This document shows, in pieces, positions 1-8,694 of a DNA stretch of 64,000 nucleotides. Origin of the DNA: Alkalimonas delamerensis (GTDB lineage: Bacteria > Pseudomonadota > Gammaproteobacteria > Enterobacterales > Alteromonadaceae); NCBI RefSeq assembly GCF_030717955.1, contig NZ_JAUZVY010000001.1:868001-932000 (forward strand). Reading direction: 5' to 3'. The notes beneath the pieces are model-generated. The model saw nothing but the letters and a program-made list of their open reading frames with translations. It was not told the origin of the DNA and made no database searches. The position numbers and the translations under genes are program-made. Within the stretch, counting starts at the first letter, position 1. Every line of letters starts with the position of its first letter.

Positions 1-2184
1 AAAATCGTCTGCAGACAGTGGCTTGCTGTAATAATACCCCTGAATGACTTCGCAGCGAAGCTGCTTCAGCATATCCAATTGTTGTTTCACCTCCACTCCT
101 TCAGCGACCACCGTTAAGCTTAAATTGTGGGCGATGGTGACGATGGTATCGACCATATTCCTGCCCCGGGCTGTGCCCATATCATCTACAAACGCCTTAT
201 CAATTTTCAGAGTGTTGAGTGGAAACTGTTTTAAATACGCCAGCGAGGAATAGCCTGTTCCAAAGTCATCCATGGCCAGGTGAATGCCGCGCGCCCGCAG
301 CTTCTTCATGGTATCAATCGCCATGGTGGGTGACTGCATGACAGTACCCTCGGTAATTTCAAGCTCCAGATGGTAAGAGGGCAGTTCGGTTTGTTGCAAC
401 ACATCATCGATTTGCTCGCACAAAAAAGGCAGCATAAATTGCTTGGCGGAGAGGTTGACAGCCACCCGGCCATGAAATAATTCTTGATCTATCCAGGCCT
501 TCACCTGCTGACAGGCTTTGCGCAACACCACGGCACCAATTTCAACAATTTGGCCGGTTTCCTCAGCCACCGGAATAAAGGTGGCCGGACTGATGATGCC
601 GCGCTTGGGTGTGATAAAGCGCACCAGAGCTTCCATGCCGAGCAGTTTGCCGGAGTGGATGTCCATTTTAGGTTGGTAGTAGACAGTGAAGAAGTCTTCT
701 TTTAAGCCATGACGGATCAGGTTTTCGATCTGCAGTCGTTTGACGGCCTGCTTGTTCATGCTGTCATTAAAAAACAGGTAGCGATTACCGCCTTCATTTT
801 TCGCATGGTACATGGCGGTATCGGCGTTTCGCAGTAAGCTTTGTGGATCCTGGCCATCTTCCGGGTAGAGCACAATGCCAATGCTGCAGCTGATCACCAG
901 CTCATGTTGATGAATAAAAAATGGCAGATTAATTTGCTTGATAAGCTCTTTAGCCAGACTGGTAATGGTATGAATATCGTTGGTATTTTCCAGTAAAATA
1001 GCAAACTCATCACCACCTAAACGGTACAATTGGCCTTTGCTGCGGGGAAACAGACTTAAACGTTCGGTCAGTTTAATTAATAAGCCATCACCCAACTGAT
1101 GGCCCAATGAATCATTGATTTTTTTGAAGTTATCCAAATCAAACATCAGCAATGAGTGGCGTTTTTGCTGCTTCACTAACTGGCTGAGCTGACTGAGAAA
1201 CAGGGCTCTGTTGGGCAAGCCGGTTAAGGTATCGCTGTTGGCCAGTCGGCTAAGCTCTTTTTCGCGATTCTTTCGCTCGGTAATGTCGGAGAATACCGCA
1301 ACATACTGTTGGATCTCACCGCGCTCATCCCGGACAACATTAAAATTTAATTCCGCATAGTAGGTTTGACCATCGCTGCGTTGCTCCTCCACCTCGCCGG
1401 ACCAGGTGCCTGTGGTTACCAGCTTTTGCCGGATATCGCGCAGAAAGCGGTTCGGGTAAAGAGAAAGCTCGAAGGGCAGATGCAAAACGTCGGCCCGGCT
1501 TTTGCTGGTGATGCGGCTAAAAGCTGGGTTTACTTCCAGGATGCGGAAGTTATTATCGCAAATCACCACCGCATCGGAGATATTTTCCAGGCACTGTGCA
1601 AAGAGCTGCAGCCGCTCTTCTGCCAGCTTAATGTGGTGAATATTTTTCAGGGTTCCTGTCATTCGGCTGGCTTGCTGCTGACTGTTGTAGCTGACCACTT
1701 TCCCCCGGTCCAGCACCCAGACCCATTCATTGGCACTGGATTGTATCCGGTAGGTGGCTTCAAAATAAGGCGTCTTGCCAGCAAGGTGTTCGCTTAAGGC
1801 ATCACTGACACGATCCAGATCCTGAGGGTGGATTTGCTGGCGGTTGGGTGGGATGTCCTGAGTATTGGGAGCCAGTTCTACCGGTGTCTGCCAGGAGCTT
1901 GAGCGGTACAAGGTTCCTTCTTCAATGTTCCAGTCCCAAAGCTCATCGCCACTGCCCCATAGCGACAGTCGGAGTCGTTCCTCACTGTGTTCAAGTCGAC
2001 GCTGGTAGCGGCGCATTTTCACAATACTAAGATGAGCAAGCAGCAGGGCGCCAAAGGACAGCAGCAGTACGATGCTTAGTAAATAAGGCTGAACCCCTTC
2101 CCAGTTCACTGCAAGGGCAGGGGCAGGTAGCAGCAGGATAAGCGGGCAGCTTGTTGTTATTGTTGTGCTAATGCCAGCGCGCAT
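1..2184 (-). CDS. GGDEF/EAL diguanylate cyclase-phosphodiesterase, PAS sensor, membrane-bound (3' end outside window)
   Basis: Bifunctional cyclic-di-GMP signalling protein, probably in the inner membrane. It was read by translating the minus strand from an ATG at 2184, which has an in-frame TAG just upstream. The 728 visible codons show a signal-like hydrophobic start, a second membrane segment near residues 37-53, PAS-type sensing regions at about 70-330, a GGDEF domain with intact GGDEF at residues 390-394, and an EAL domain with EALVR starting at residue 518. The DDFGTGYSSL motif and the closing QGYYYSKP segment follow, so only about the last 5-20 residues are missing. Both catalytic signatures are intact, so either activity is possible. 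The PAS-proximal sequence RLRLSLWGSGDELWDW is typical of larger proteins with a periplasmic beta-propeller; here no propeller precedes it. Family call certain; net activity unknown. Confidence 0.9.
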   Translation of the reverse strand, partial: MRAGISTTITTSCPLILLLPAPALAVNWEGVQPYLLSIVLLLSFGALLLAHLSIVKMRRYQRRLEHSEERLRLSLWGSGDELWDWNIEEGTLYRSSSWQTPVELAPNTQDIPPNRQQIHPQDLDRVSDALSEHLAGKTPYFEATYRIQSSANEWVWVLDRGKVVSYNSQQQASRMTGTLKNIHHIKLAEERLQLFAQCLENISDAVVICDNNFRILEVNPAFSRITSKSRADVLHLPFELSLYPNRFLRDIRQKLVTTGTWSGEVEEQRSDGQTYYAELNFNVVRDERGEIQQYVAVFSDITERKNREKELSRLANSDTLTGLPNRALFLSQLSQLVKQQKRHSLLMFDLDNFKKINDSLGHQLGDGLLIKLTERLSLFPRSKGQLYRLGGDEFAILLENTNDIHTITSLAKELIKQINLPFFIHQHELVISCSIGIVLYPEDGQDPQSLLRNADTAMYHAKNEGGNRYLFFNDSMNKQAVKRLQIENLIRHGLKEDFFTVYYQPKMDIHSGKLLGMEALVRFITPKRGIISPATFIPVAEETGQIVEIGAVVLRKACQQVKAWIDQELFHGRVAVNLSAKQFMLPFLCEQIDDVLQQTELPSYHLELEITEGTVMQSPTMAIDTMKKLRARGIHLAMDDFGTGYSSLAYLKQFPLNTLKIDKAFVDDMGTARGRNMVDTIVTIAHNLSLTVVAEGVEVKQQLDMLKQLRCEVIQGYYYSKPLSADDF

Positions 2185-2217
2185 TCGTTCAGTTGGCTAC
2201 GGTTGAGGTACCGTTAA

Positions 2218-2244
2218 CTTATAGAAGTTGCGCCAAGCTGTCAA
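2218..2244 (-). promoter_or_regulatory. sigma-70-like promoter for the GGDEF/EAL gene
   Basis: On the minus strand a perfect TTGACA (2239-2244) is followed after 15 bp by TATAAG (2218-2223). This lies about 35 bp upstream of the ATG at 2184. The spacing is short for sigma-70, so the call is moderate. Confidence 0.45.
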
Positions 2245-2256
2245 AAACAAATCGTA

Positions 2257-5016
2257 TCAGTTTGTTTCCAGTTCTGAAATAAACTCAGCTGCCGACATAA
2301 AACGCAGATGACTGTGGCTAGGCTGGCTATCGGTGGCCAGAAATAGCGCATCGTAATCCGGTGACAACAACTGGTAGAAAAAGTGGATAAAGCTCTCCAG
2401 ATTGAGCGTTTCCAAAGCGGTACGGATACGCTCTGTCAAATTAAAGGTTTCATCCTGCTGACCAATGGCCAGCCAGAGTCGCTTGGCTCTACTGCTTAAG
2501 CTGGTATCGTTTTCATTCAGTTGTTGCAATAGCCCCTGCTTTAACTCAGCAAACTCAAGTGGCGACAAGGCTTCCAAAGATGCCAGAAAGTCCCGGTAAA
2601 ACGCTAGAGTTGCCTGATACAGTTGCTGGCAGTTGCTGTGCGGGGATTGAATGTAAAAGGCCAGACCTGGCAGGGTGTTCACTGGCACATAGCCTGTTCC
2701 TACCAGGTAGCCCAACTGCTGCTCTGTGCGAAGCTGATGAAAGTAACGGGGTGCCAGCAGGTGATTGGCGAGCATAAAAAGAGCCATTTGCTTGGGAGAC
2801 TTGTCTTGAGCCGGTAAGTAAATCACCAGTGCATGATCGGGGTGCTCGACTGCAACGGTCAGCCAGACAGGGCCCTGGCCTTGAATGGAGCGTTCGGGGT
2901 CTCTCGTCACCGGACAGGTCTCAACGTTCGCCAGCCAGCCTAACAGTTGCTGTTGCAACTCGGTGGCGTCCTGTTGCTGCCAATTGCCGGTCATAAAAGC
3001 TTCGACATGGAGCTGCTGCAGCAATTGTTGGTTAAAATGCCCGAAGCTTTCTGTTGTCATGGTCGACAGCTGATGCAGCAGCTGATCAACGCCTGGGTTG
3101 TGTGGGTGCATCACGGCAGAGAGCTGGCTAAATAAACTGGCCACGGGCTTGTTTTTATGGCTGTCGCGCCAGTGGCGCATTAATTGCTGTTTCAGTTCGG
3201 TAAAGCGCTCTGGTTGAATTTGGAAATGACGGATGTGATTAAGCACATCCATCAGCAGCTGAATTTGGTTGTGGCTGAGTCCATAGCTGTGCAGACTGAT
3301 CCCCTGTTTTTGTACATGGGCGCTGTAACCGAGCCCGGCGGTGGTTGCCGGGTAAAAAACTTGCTGGATCTCGTCATTGAGCAGTTCTACCCATAGGCGG
3401 GTGGCTGCCAGGTGCCAGCAGCTTGCCGTACTATGTGGCAGACTCAGTTGCAGATAAATATGGCCTTTTGGGGTATGGAAATCTGCATCGGCTTTAAACC
3501 AGAGGGTTAGGGCATCGCTCTGATGAATGCGTAGTGGCCGCGGTTGGGTTGCGTTCGGTGGCAATAGTCTGAGTTCAGACACCAGATAGGGGTTGGGCGT
3601 TGGGAGTTGCAAGTCTGAGGTGGGTCTGGCTTGACTCAATGCCTGTTGCAGCCCAACTGGCAATGGCTGCACCTGATACGGAGTGTCATACCAACGTGCT
3701 TGCTGACTGGTCTCCAGTCCGGGCGCAATCAGCATCCGTCGCATGTTGTCGGGGCGGAAGTAGCTCAGAACCTGACGGTAGAGTGATTCAGGGGGCGTCT
3801 CCATCCGGTAATCGCCAAAGACCACATCTTCGGTTGGGTAGTGATGCATATTAACGGCCAGCTCGGTGGCGGTTTGTTCCGGGGTGCTGGGTTCTTGATA
3901 CAGGAAGGACCAGTGCAGCAACTGCTGACGCTCCTGATACAAGGTTCCTGGAAAGGAAGCAGTCTGCAGCATGGCCAGGTAATTAAAAATGACCGCGGTA
4001 ATGTCATCAATGACGCTCATGCCCAGCAAGGTCAGCTCGCAAGAGATGCTAAAGTCTTTAAAGTTGCTGCCATCCACCCCACCTCCGGCGCTTAGCTGAT
4101 TGATCCAGCCGTTACTTTTTAACGCTGTGTGCAAAGAGCCGGGGCCTTCATCGCCCAGTAAATGGGCAATGAAACTGATCAGTTTGTACGGGTACCAATG
4201 CTGAATGCAAGGTAATGCGAAGGTGACCACCAACTTGTGCATTTCTTTGTGTGGCTCAATCAGCAGATCCAACCCCAGCTGCTCGGGTAAATAAAGCGGT
4301 TGCTGCAACCAGTCCCGTTTGGGATCCCCGGCTGTTAATTCAGTGAAGTACTGCTCAACCCATTGCTGCTGTTGTTCGACGGCTGCAGGGCTGACCAGCA
4401 CCAGGGTCATTTGGTTGGCAACATAAAAACGCTGATAAAATGTCAGCAAGGCTTCGCGCAAACTTTGCTCAGGGGTATCGGCCAGGGTTTGCAGGTTGCC
4501 AACAGAAAACTTGGCAAAGGGATGGGCTGGATTGACGGTTTCTTTATGCACCTGATAAATGCGACGGCCGTCGTCTTTTAACTTCAGGGTAAATTCGGCT
4601 TCTATCGCCTGGCGCTCTTTCTCGATGTACCCATCGGCAAACAAGGGGTGGCTGAACATATCGGCAAAGCGGTGCAACCCCTCGGCAAAGTGGTTATTGT
4701 CGCAATCGAAAAAGTAGGTGCTGTACTCGGTGCCGGTCCAAGCGTTGCTGCTGCCACCATGATGGCTGGCAAAGTTACCAAAGCTTCCGGCAACCGGGTA
4801 ATGTTGGCTGCCAAGAAACAGCATGTGTTCGGTAAAGTGTGCCAGGCCCTGCCTGTCGTTCGGATCATCAAAGTGCCCAGCCCGAACACAGAGGGCAGCG
4901 GCACTTTTTTCTGCATCCGCTTGCTGGATCAACAGCACCGCCAGGCCATTCTCCAGAGTCAGGTAATGGTACTGCTTCGGATCGTTAGGGCTTTGCTTTA
5001 TTTCAATTTTTTTCAA
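2257..5016 (-). CDS. Pitrilysin-family (M16) zinc protease, protease III-like
   Basis: Insulinase/pitrilysin metalloprotease of 919 aa, the size expected for protease III (PtrA) relatives. The inverted zinc motif HFTEH is at residues 60-64 and the distal ligand glutamate at E141, with E134 matching the second conserved glutamate. The active M16 domain is N-terminal; inactive M16-like repeats follow. No signal peptide is visible, unlike E. coli PtrA, so it may act in the cytoplasm. The only usable start in the open frame before the HxxEH motif is a TTG at 5016; an in-frame TAA lies upstream and the first ATG falls after the zinc motif. The gene is divergent from sixA across 172 bp. The family is certain; the substrate is not known. 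Confidence 0.88.
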   Translation of the reverse strand: MKKIEIKQSPNDPKQYHYLTLENGLAVLLIQQADAEKSAAALCVRAGHFDDPNDRQGLAHFTEHMLFLGSQHYPVAGSFGNFASHHGGSSNAWTGTEYSTYFFDCDNNHFAEGLHRFADMFSHPLFADGYIEKERQAIEAEFTLKLKDDGRRIYQVHKETVNPAHPFAKFSVGNLQTLADTPEQSLREALLTFYQRFYVANQMTLVLVSPAAVEQQQQWVEQYFTELTAGDPKRDWLQQPLYLPEQLGLDLLIEPHKEMHKLVVTFALPCIQHWYPYKLISFIAHLLGDEGPGSLHTALKSNGWINQLSAGGGVDGSNFKDFSISCELTLLGMSVIDDITAVIFNYLAMLQTASFPGTLYQERQQLLHWSFLYQEPSTPEQTATELAVNMHHYPTEDVVFGDYRMETPPESLYRQVLSYFRPDNMRRMLIAPGLETSQQARWYDTPYQVQPLPVGLQQALSQARPTSDLQLPTPNPYLVSELRLLPPNATQPRPLRIHQSDALTLWFKADADFHTPKGHIYLQLSLPHSTASCWHLAATRLWVELLNDEIQQVFYPATTAGLGYSAHVQKQGISLHSYGLSHNQIQLLMDVLNHIRHFQIQPERFTELKQQLMRHWRDSHKNKPVASLFSQLSAVMHPHNPGVDQLLHQLSTMTTESFGHFNQQLLQQLHVEAFMTGNWQQQDATELQQQLLGWLANVETCPVTRDPERSIQGQGPVWLTVAVEHPDHALVIYLPAQDKSPKQMALFMLANHLLAPRYFHQLRTEQQLGYLVGTGYVPVNTLPGLAFYIQSPHSNCQQLYQATLAFYRDFLASLEALSPLEFAELKQGLLQQLNENDTSLSSRAKRLWLAIGQQDETFNLTERIRTALETLNLESFIHFFYQLLSPDYDALFLATDSQPSHSHLRFMSAAEFISELETN

Positions 5017-5188
5017 TGGTCGGCCTGCTGGGTTGGGGATACAACTGGCTTATCGATGTTTTTTCATACCTTTAAGGAATAGCATAGCGTAAGTTTATGC
5101 CTTAATAACAGTTACAGCGGTACGAAACTTTCATTATCATAGCGCACAATTTTTCGCCTGATGTAAAAACAGCAGTAGGTAGCAGTAA

Positions 5189-5677
5189 ATGGTCAATTTA
5201 GTAATCATGCGTCATGGTGAAGCTGAAGCCTTGCAAAGCACTGATGCCATGCGGCAACTCACTGCCAAAGGCCGGTCTGAGGTGACTCAAATGGCCAGCT
5301 GGCTGCAGCAGCACTACCCGGCTTTTGATCGGGTGCTGTGCAGCCCTTACACCCGGGCTCGCCAAACGGCAGAGTTGATGGTGATGAAGCAACCAGCCAG
5401 TTGTCAGCTCGGTCTGCTCAGCGATCTGGTTCCCGATGGCGACCCATTGCAGGTGCAACTCTATCTGGATGCGCTTTGGTCGACTGCTCCTGAGCAGCGT
5501 ATTTTGTTGGTATCCCACATGCCACTGGTCAGTTTTTTGGTGCAAGGCTTTAGCCATGCCGGTCAATGTCCGGTCTTTAGCACTGCCGGCATGGCTTGTT
5601 TGCAGTATCAGCCTCGCAACAGTGGTGACTTGTTGGAGTCCATGTCGCCGTCTGAGTTGAATTTGCTGTCGGTTTAG
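5189..5677 (+). CDS. sixA: Phosphohistidine phosphatase SixA
   Basis: A 162-aa histidine-phosphatase-superfamily protein with the RHG signature at residues 8-10 (MRHGEAEA), where H9 is the phospho-acceptor. Length and the LVSHMPLVS segment fit SixA, which removes phosphate from histidine phosphotransfer domains and from PTS-Ntr proteins. ATG start with a GTAGGTAG ribosome-binding region just upstream. It stands alone, divergent from the M16 protease, and is followed after 22 bp by a repeat element. Confidence 0.9.
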   Translation: MVNLVIMRHGEAEALQSTDAMRQLTAKGRSEVTQMASWLQQHYPAFDRVLCSPYTRARQTAELMVMKQPASCQLGLLSDLVPDGDPLQVQLYLDALWSTAPEQRILLVSHMPLVSFLVQGFSHAGQCPVFSTAGMACLQYQPRNSGDLLESMSPSELNLLSV

Positions 5678-5699
5678 TCTGATAGCGGATTGCTATCTC

Positions 5700-6008
5700 T
5701 ATACCCAAGTGACCTCAAGATGCGAGTTTCAGAGCCTCTGGGCGCTTTCCATCCTCAGGTTCGCGAAACGGTATATCCATATACCCGCTTTCAATGCAAG
5801 GCACACTGGCGACGCAATGTCGACCACCTTGCTAGCCAGGGTAACACCGCAGTGGAAGCGCCCAGAGGCTCCCGCAGGGCGGGGCTAAAAGCGCTTTATG
5901 CGGCGTTAGCTGTTGTCGATTTGGAACCACCAAAGCTTCCAACAACTGCCTTGCCTAAAGCGCTTTTATCTCCCGCTGAAGCCTGCATTTTGAGGTCACT
6001 TGGGTATA
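5700..6008. repeat. MITE-like element, copy 1 (309 bp, terminal inverted repeats)
   Basis: The left end at 5700 reads TATACCCAAGTGACCTCAAG... and the right end at 5985-6008 is its reverse complement with a single mismatch over 24 bp. The interior matches the second copy at 30963-31228 (opposite orientation) almost base for base over about 266 bp. The length difference of 43 bp is exactly one extra block at 5750-5792. The TA-rich ends resemble non-autonomous Tc1/mariner or IS630-type elements, but no transposase is nearby. It fills the whole sixA-smrB gap; apart from the smrB 3' end I see no gene in it. A 200-codon open frame crossing it is not credible as a gene. Confidence 0.8.
5750..5792. 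repeat. 43-bp nested insertion within repeat copy 1
   Basis: This block is absent from copy 2, where the flanks join as GGCGCTTTCAGTGC. In copy 1 it is bordered by a duplicated GCTTTC (5744-5749 and 5787-5792). It contains TTCGCGAA and the dyad GGTATAT-CC-ATATACC. A 46-bp stretch including it (5747-5792) recurs at 40044-40089 with three mismatches, so it behaves as an independent small repeat. Confidence 0.7.
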
Positions 6009-6547
6009 TCGGCCACAGCCCCTTTCGGCAGCCGCAGCAACACCAGCAAGGCGCCATCGCGTCCCCAGCTGCGCGGAGCACTGTGAAAGGCCCGTACATT
6101 GGGGTGTTGGATCAGCCAGTTGGGCACTTTACGGGCCAGGATGCCCAATCCTTTGCCATGCACAATGCAGGCGCAGTGCAGCTGTTGCTGCTGACACCAA
6201 TGCAACAGGGCGGCCAATTCCAGCTTGGCTTGCTGTTGGGTCATGCCATGCAGATCCAGCGTGACCTGAGGTTGGATTTGGCCCCGTTTTAATGCTCTGG
6301 CCAGCAGCGGATCCTCACCATCGGCCACAAAGCTCTGCGCACCTTCATTGCAGACATAGCCTTCGTATTGGTCGGAAAAATAGAACAGCGCTTGCTGCTC
6401 GGTCTCTGGCCGGGCTTTTGCTTTAGTTTTTGCTGCAACCGGAGTAGAATGATGCCACTTTTTGTCCTGCACCATCGGCGATGCATCGGCGACGATGTCG
6501 CGAAACAACTGGCTGTCTTCCGGGCTTATTTCGGTTTTTTTCGGCAT
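5996..6547 (-). CDS. smrB: Ribosome rescue endonuclease SmrB
   Basis: Smr-domain protein of 183 aa. SmrB cleaves mRNA at collided ribosomes. The C-terminal Smr domain carries DLHGMTQ and HGKGLGIL, the conserved loops of the family; the N-terminal part is charged and variable. The start was placed at ATG 6547 (MPKKTEIS); a longer in-frame version adds 11 residues that do not look conserved. The last four codons (DIPK) and the TGA stop lie inside the inverted terminal repeat of the neighbouring MITE-like element, so the present C terminus was set by its insertion. Divergent from prmB, as in many gammaproteobacteria. Confidence 0.9.
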   Translation of the reverse strand: MPKKTEISPEDSQLFRDIVADASPMVQDKKWHHSTPVAAKTKAKARPETEQQALFYFSDQYEGYVCNEGAQSFVADGEDPLLARALKRGQIQPQVTLDLHGMTQQQAKLELAALLHWCQQQQLHCACIVHGKGLGILARKVPNWLIQHPNVRAFHSAPRSWGRDGALLVLLRLPKGAVADIPK

Positions 6548-6572
6548 GGTGCAAGTGTAATCAAACGAGTCG

Positions 6573-6597
6573 GGCAACACAAATCAGTCGTGTTGCC
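6573..6597. repeat. 8-bp perfect inverted repeat between smrB and prmB
   Basis: GGCAACAC (6573-6580) and GTGTTGCC (6590-6597) are separated by 9 bp in the 74-bp divergent gap. It could be an operator or a leader hairpin. No T-run follows on either strand, so it is not an intrinsic terminator. Confidence 0.45.
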
Positions 6598-6621
6598 TGC
6601 CACTGCTAAATCTGGATAACT

Positions 6622-7590
6622 ATGATCACAGACCCCAATCAGCCTGCTGAACAGCCTTTGTTCAGCCCGGAGCTGGCACAAGATGCCCTGGAGCAACTGC
6701 ATACGGTACAAGACTGGCTGCGCTTTGCTGTCAGTAAAATGAACCAGGGCGATGTGTATCTGGGTCATGGTACCGATAACCCCTGGGATGAAGCTGCCAG
6801 TCTGATGTCTGCAGTGCTGGCGCTGCCGCCCATGACCGATGAACGCTTGTTTCCGGCCCGGTTGACGGTGCGTGAGCGCGAGGATTTTCTGGCCTTGTTG
6901 CAGCAGCGTATCGAGCAGCGCATCCCTGCCGCCTACCTAACGCAGCAAGCCTATTTTGCCGGCTTGCCATTTTACGTGGATGAGCGGGTTCTGGTCCCAC
7001 GCTCTCCGATAGCGGAGCTGATTGGGCAAAGCTTTCAGCAGCAACTTAAAGGGCGTGAGCCTGGTCGGATCCTGGACTTGTGTACCGGCTCTGGCTGCAT
7101 TGCCATTGCTTGCGCCTATCAATTTGCCGAAGCCGAGGTGGATGCTGCGGACATCAGTCCGGATGCCTTGGCGGTGGCTGAATACAATATTGCGCAGCAC
7201 CGGCTGGAGCACCGGGTCTTTCCACTGCTGTCGGATGGTTTCGATGGCCTGGCGGGTCAGCAGTACGATCTGATTGTTACCAACCCGCCGTATGTCGATG
7301 CAGAAGACATGGCTGATTTGCCATCGGAGTTTTTACACGAGCCGGAGCTTGGGCTGGCATCTGGAGCGGATGGGCTGGCGCTGACACGTCGTATCCTAGC
7401 CGAAGCAGCCCGGCACTTAACCGATGACGGGGTGCTGATTTGTGAGGTGGGCAACAGCATGGTGGCCTTGCAGCAGCAACTGCCTGACGTTGGCCTAAAC
7501 TGGCTGACTTTTGAGCAGGGTGGTATTGGGGTATTTTCGATTGATAAAGCAGAATTGCTGCGCTGTCAGCAGCAACTGGAGGAATGGTAA
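6622..7590 (+). CDS. prmB: Ribosomal protein L3 glutamine N5-methyltransferase PrmB
   Basis: SAM-dependent methyltransferase of 322 aa that modifies a glutamine of ribosomal protein L3. It shows the HemK-family N-terminal helical domain, a SAM-binding glycine motif (LDLCTGSGCIAIA), and the NPPY glutamine-binding motif at residues 221-224. The aspartate-containing DAADISPDAL strand follows the SAM motif. ATG start; the stop is immediately followed by the aroC ATG with no gap, so the two genes are probably co-transcribed. The prmB-aroC order is conserved in gammaproteobacteria, which separates it from its paralogue prmC. Confidence 0.93.
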   Translation: MITDPNQPAEQPLFSPELAQDALEQLHTVQDWLRFAVSKMNQGDVYLGHGTDNPWDEAASLMSAVLALPPMTDERLFPARLTVREREDFLALLQQRIEQRIPAAYLTQQAYFAGLPFYVDERVLVPRSPIAELIGQSFQQQLKGREPGRILDLCTGSGCIAIACAYQFAEAEVDAADISPDALAVAEYNIAQHRLEHRVFPLLSDGFDGLAGQQYDLIVTNPPYVDAEDMADLPSEFLHEPELGLASGADGLALTRRILAEAARHLTDDGVLICEVGNSMVALQQQLPDVGLNWLTFEQGGIGVFSIDKAELLRCQQQLEEW

Positions 7591-8694
7591 ATGGCGGGCA
7601 ACAGCATCGGGCAATTATTTCGGGTCACCACTTTTGGTGAAAGTCATGGACCCGCCATTGGCGGCATTGTCGATGGCTGTCCGCCGGGCCTTACGATCAC
7701 GGCTGAAGAATTGCAGCTGGAGTTAGACCGTCGAAAGCCGGGGACCTCACGCTACACCACAGCGCGACGCGAAGCGGATGAGGTGAAAATTTTATCCGGT
7801 GTGTTTGAAGGCATCAGTACCGGCTGCTCCATCGGTCTGTTGATTGAGAATACCGATCAGCGCTCGCAGGACTACTCCAAAATCAAAGAGGTGTTTCGCC
7901 CGGGGCATGCCGACTACACCTATTGGCATAAATTTGGTATTCGTGATTATCGGGGGGGCGGCCGCTCATCGGCACGGGAGACAGCAATCCGGGTGGCCGC
8001 AGGTGCTATTGCCAAGAAATACCTGCGGGAAAAGTTTGGTGTTGAAATTCGAGGCTATCTGGCGCAGCTTGGTCCGGTGGCCGTGGAGCAGGTGCAGTGG
8101 GATCAAGTGGATCAAAATCCGTTCTTTTGCCCGGATCCATCCAAGCTTGAGGCGCTGGATAGCTACATGCGTGAGTTGAAAAAGGCTGGCGATTCAGTCG
8201 GTGCCCGGGTCAATGTGGTCGCCAGCAAGGTACCGGTTGGTTTGGGCGAGCCGGTATTCGATCGGCTGGATGCCGATATCGCCCATGCCATGATGAGCAT
8301 TAATGCCGTCAAAGCGGTCGAAATTGGCGACGGCTTTGCCGTAGTAGAACAACAAGGCTCGACCCATCGTGATGAGCTGACTCCAGCAGGGTTCAGTGCC
8401 AATCACGCCGGTGGCGTTCTGGGTGGGATCAGCAGCGGTCAGGACATTCGGGTCAGTATTGCGCTCAAGCCCACGTCCAGTATCAGCATTCCGGGCAAAA
8501 GCATCAATCTGCAGGGCGAGCCAGTCGACATGCTGACCAAAGGCCGGCACGATCCCTGTGTCGGCATACGCGCTGTGCCCATTGCAGAAGCCATGCTGGC
8601 CATTGTGCTGATGGATCATCTGCTGCGCCATCGGGCTCAGAATGCTGATGTGGTTTGCACCACGCCGGATATCGCCCGTCTGCAGGACGAATGA
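7591..8694 (+). CDS. aroC: Chorismate synthase
   Basis: Catalyses the last step of the shikimate pathway, 5-enolpyruvylshikimate-3-phosphate to chorismate, using reduced FMN. The 367-aa protein has the family N terminus (GNSIGQLFRVTTFGESHG), the RPGHADYTY segment, the GGGRSSARET motif and the C-terminal GRHDPCVGIRAVPIAEAM. Length is normal. It abuts prmB directly, and its stop overlaps the start of the following MFS gene (ATGA), pointing to translational coupling across three genes. Confidence 0.97.
   Translation: MAGNSIGQLFRVTTFGESHGPAIGGIVDGCPPGLTITAEELQLELDRRKPGTSRYTTARREADEVKILSGVFEGISTGCSIGLLIENTDQRSQDYSKIKEVFRPGHADYTYWHKFGIRDYRGGGRSSARETAIRVAAGAIAKKYLREKFGVEIRGYLAQLGPVAVEQVQWDQVDQNPFFCPDPSKLEALDSYMRELKKAGDSVGARVNVVASKVPVGLGEPVFDRLDADIAHAMMSINAVKAVEIGDGFAVVEQQGSTHRDELTPAGFSANHAGGVLGGISSGQDIRVSIALKPTSSISIPGKSINLQGEPVDMLTKGRHDPCVGIRAVPIAEAMLAIVLMDHLLRHRAQNADVVCTTPDIARLQDE

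Noticed and set aside
5690..6292. A 200-codon plus-strand open frame between sixA and prmB
   Set aside because: It runs through the whole repeat element and then antisense to smrB; no family resemblance or ribosome-binding site.
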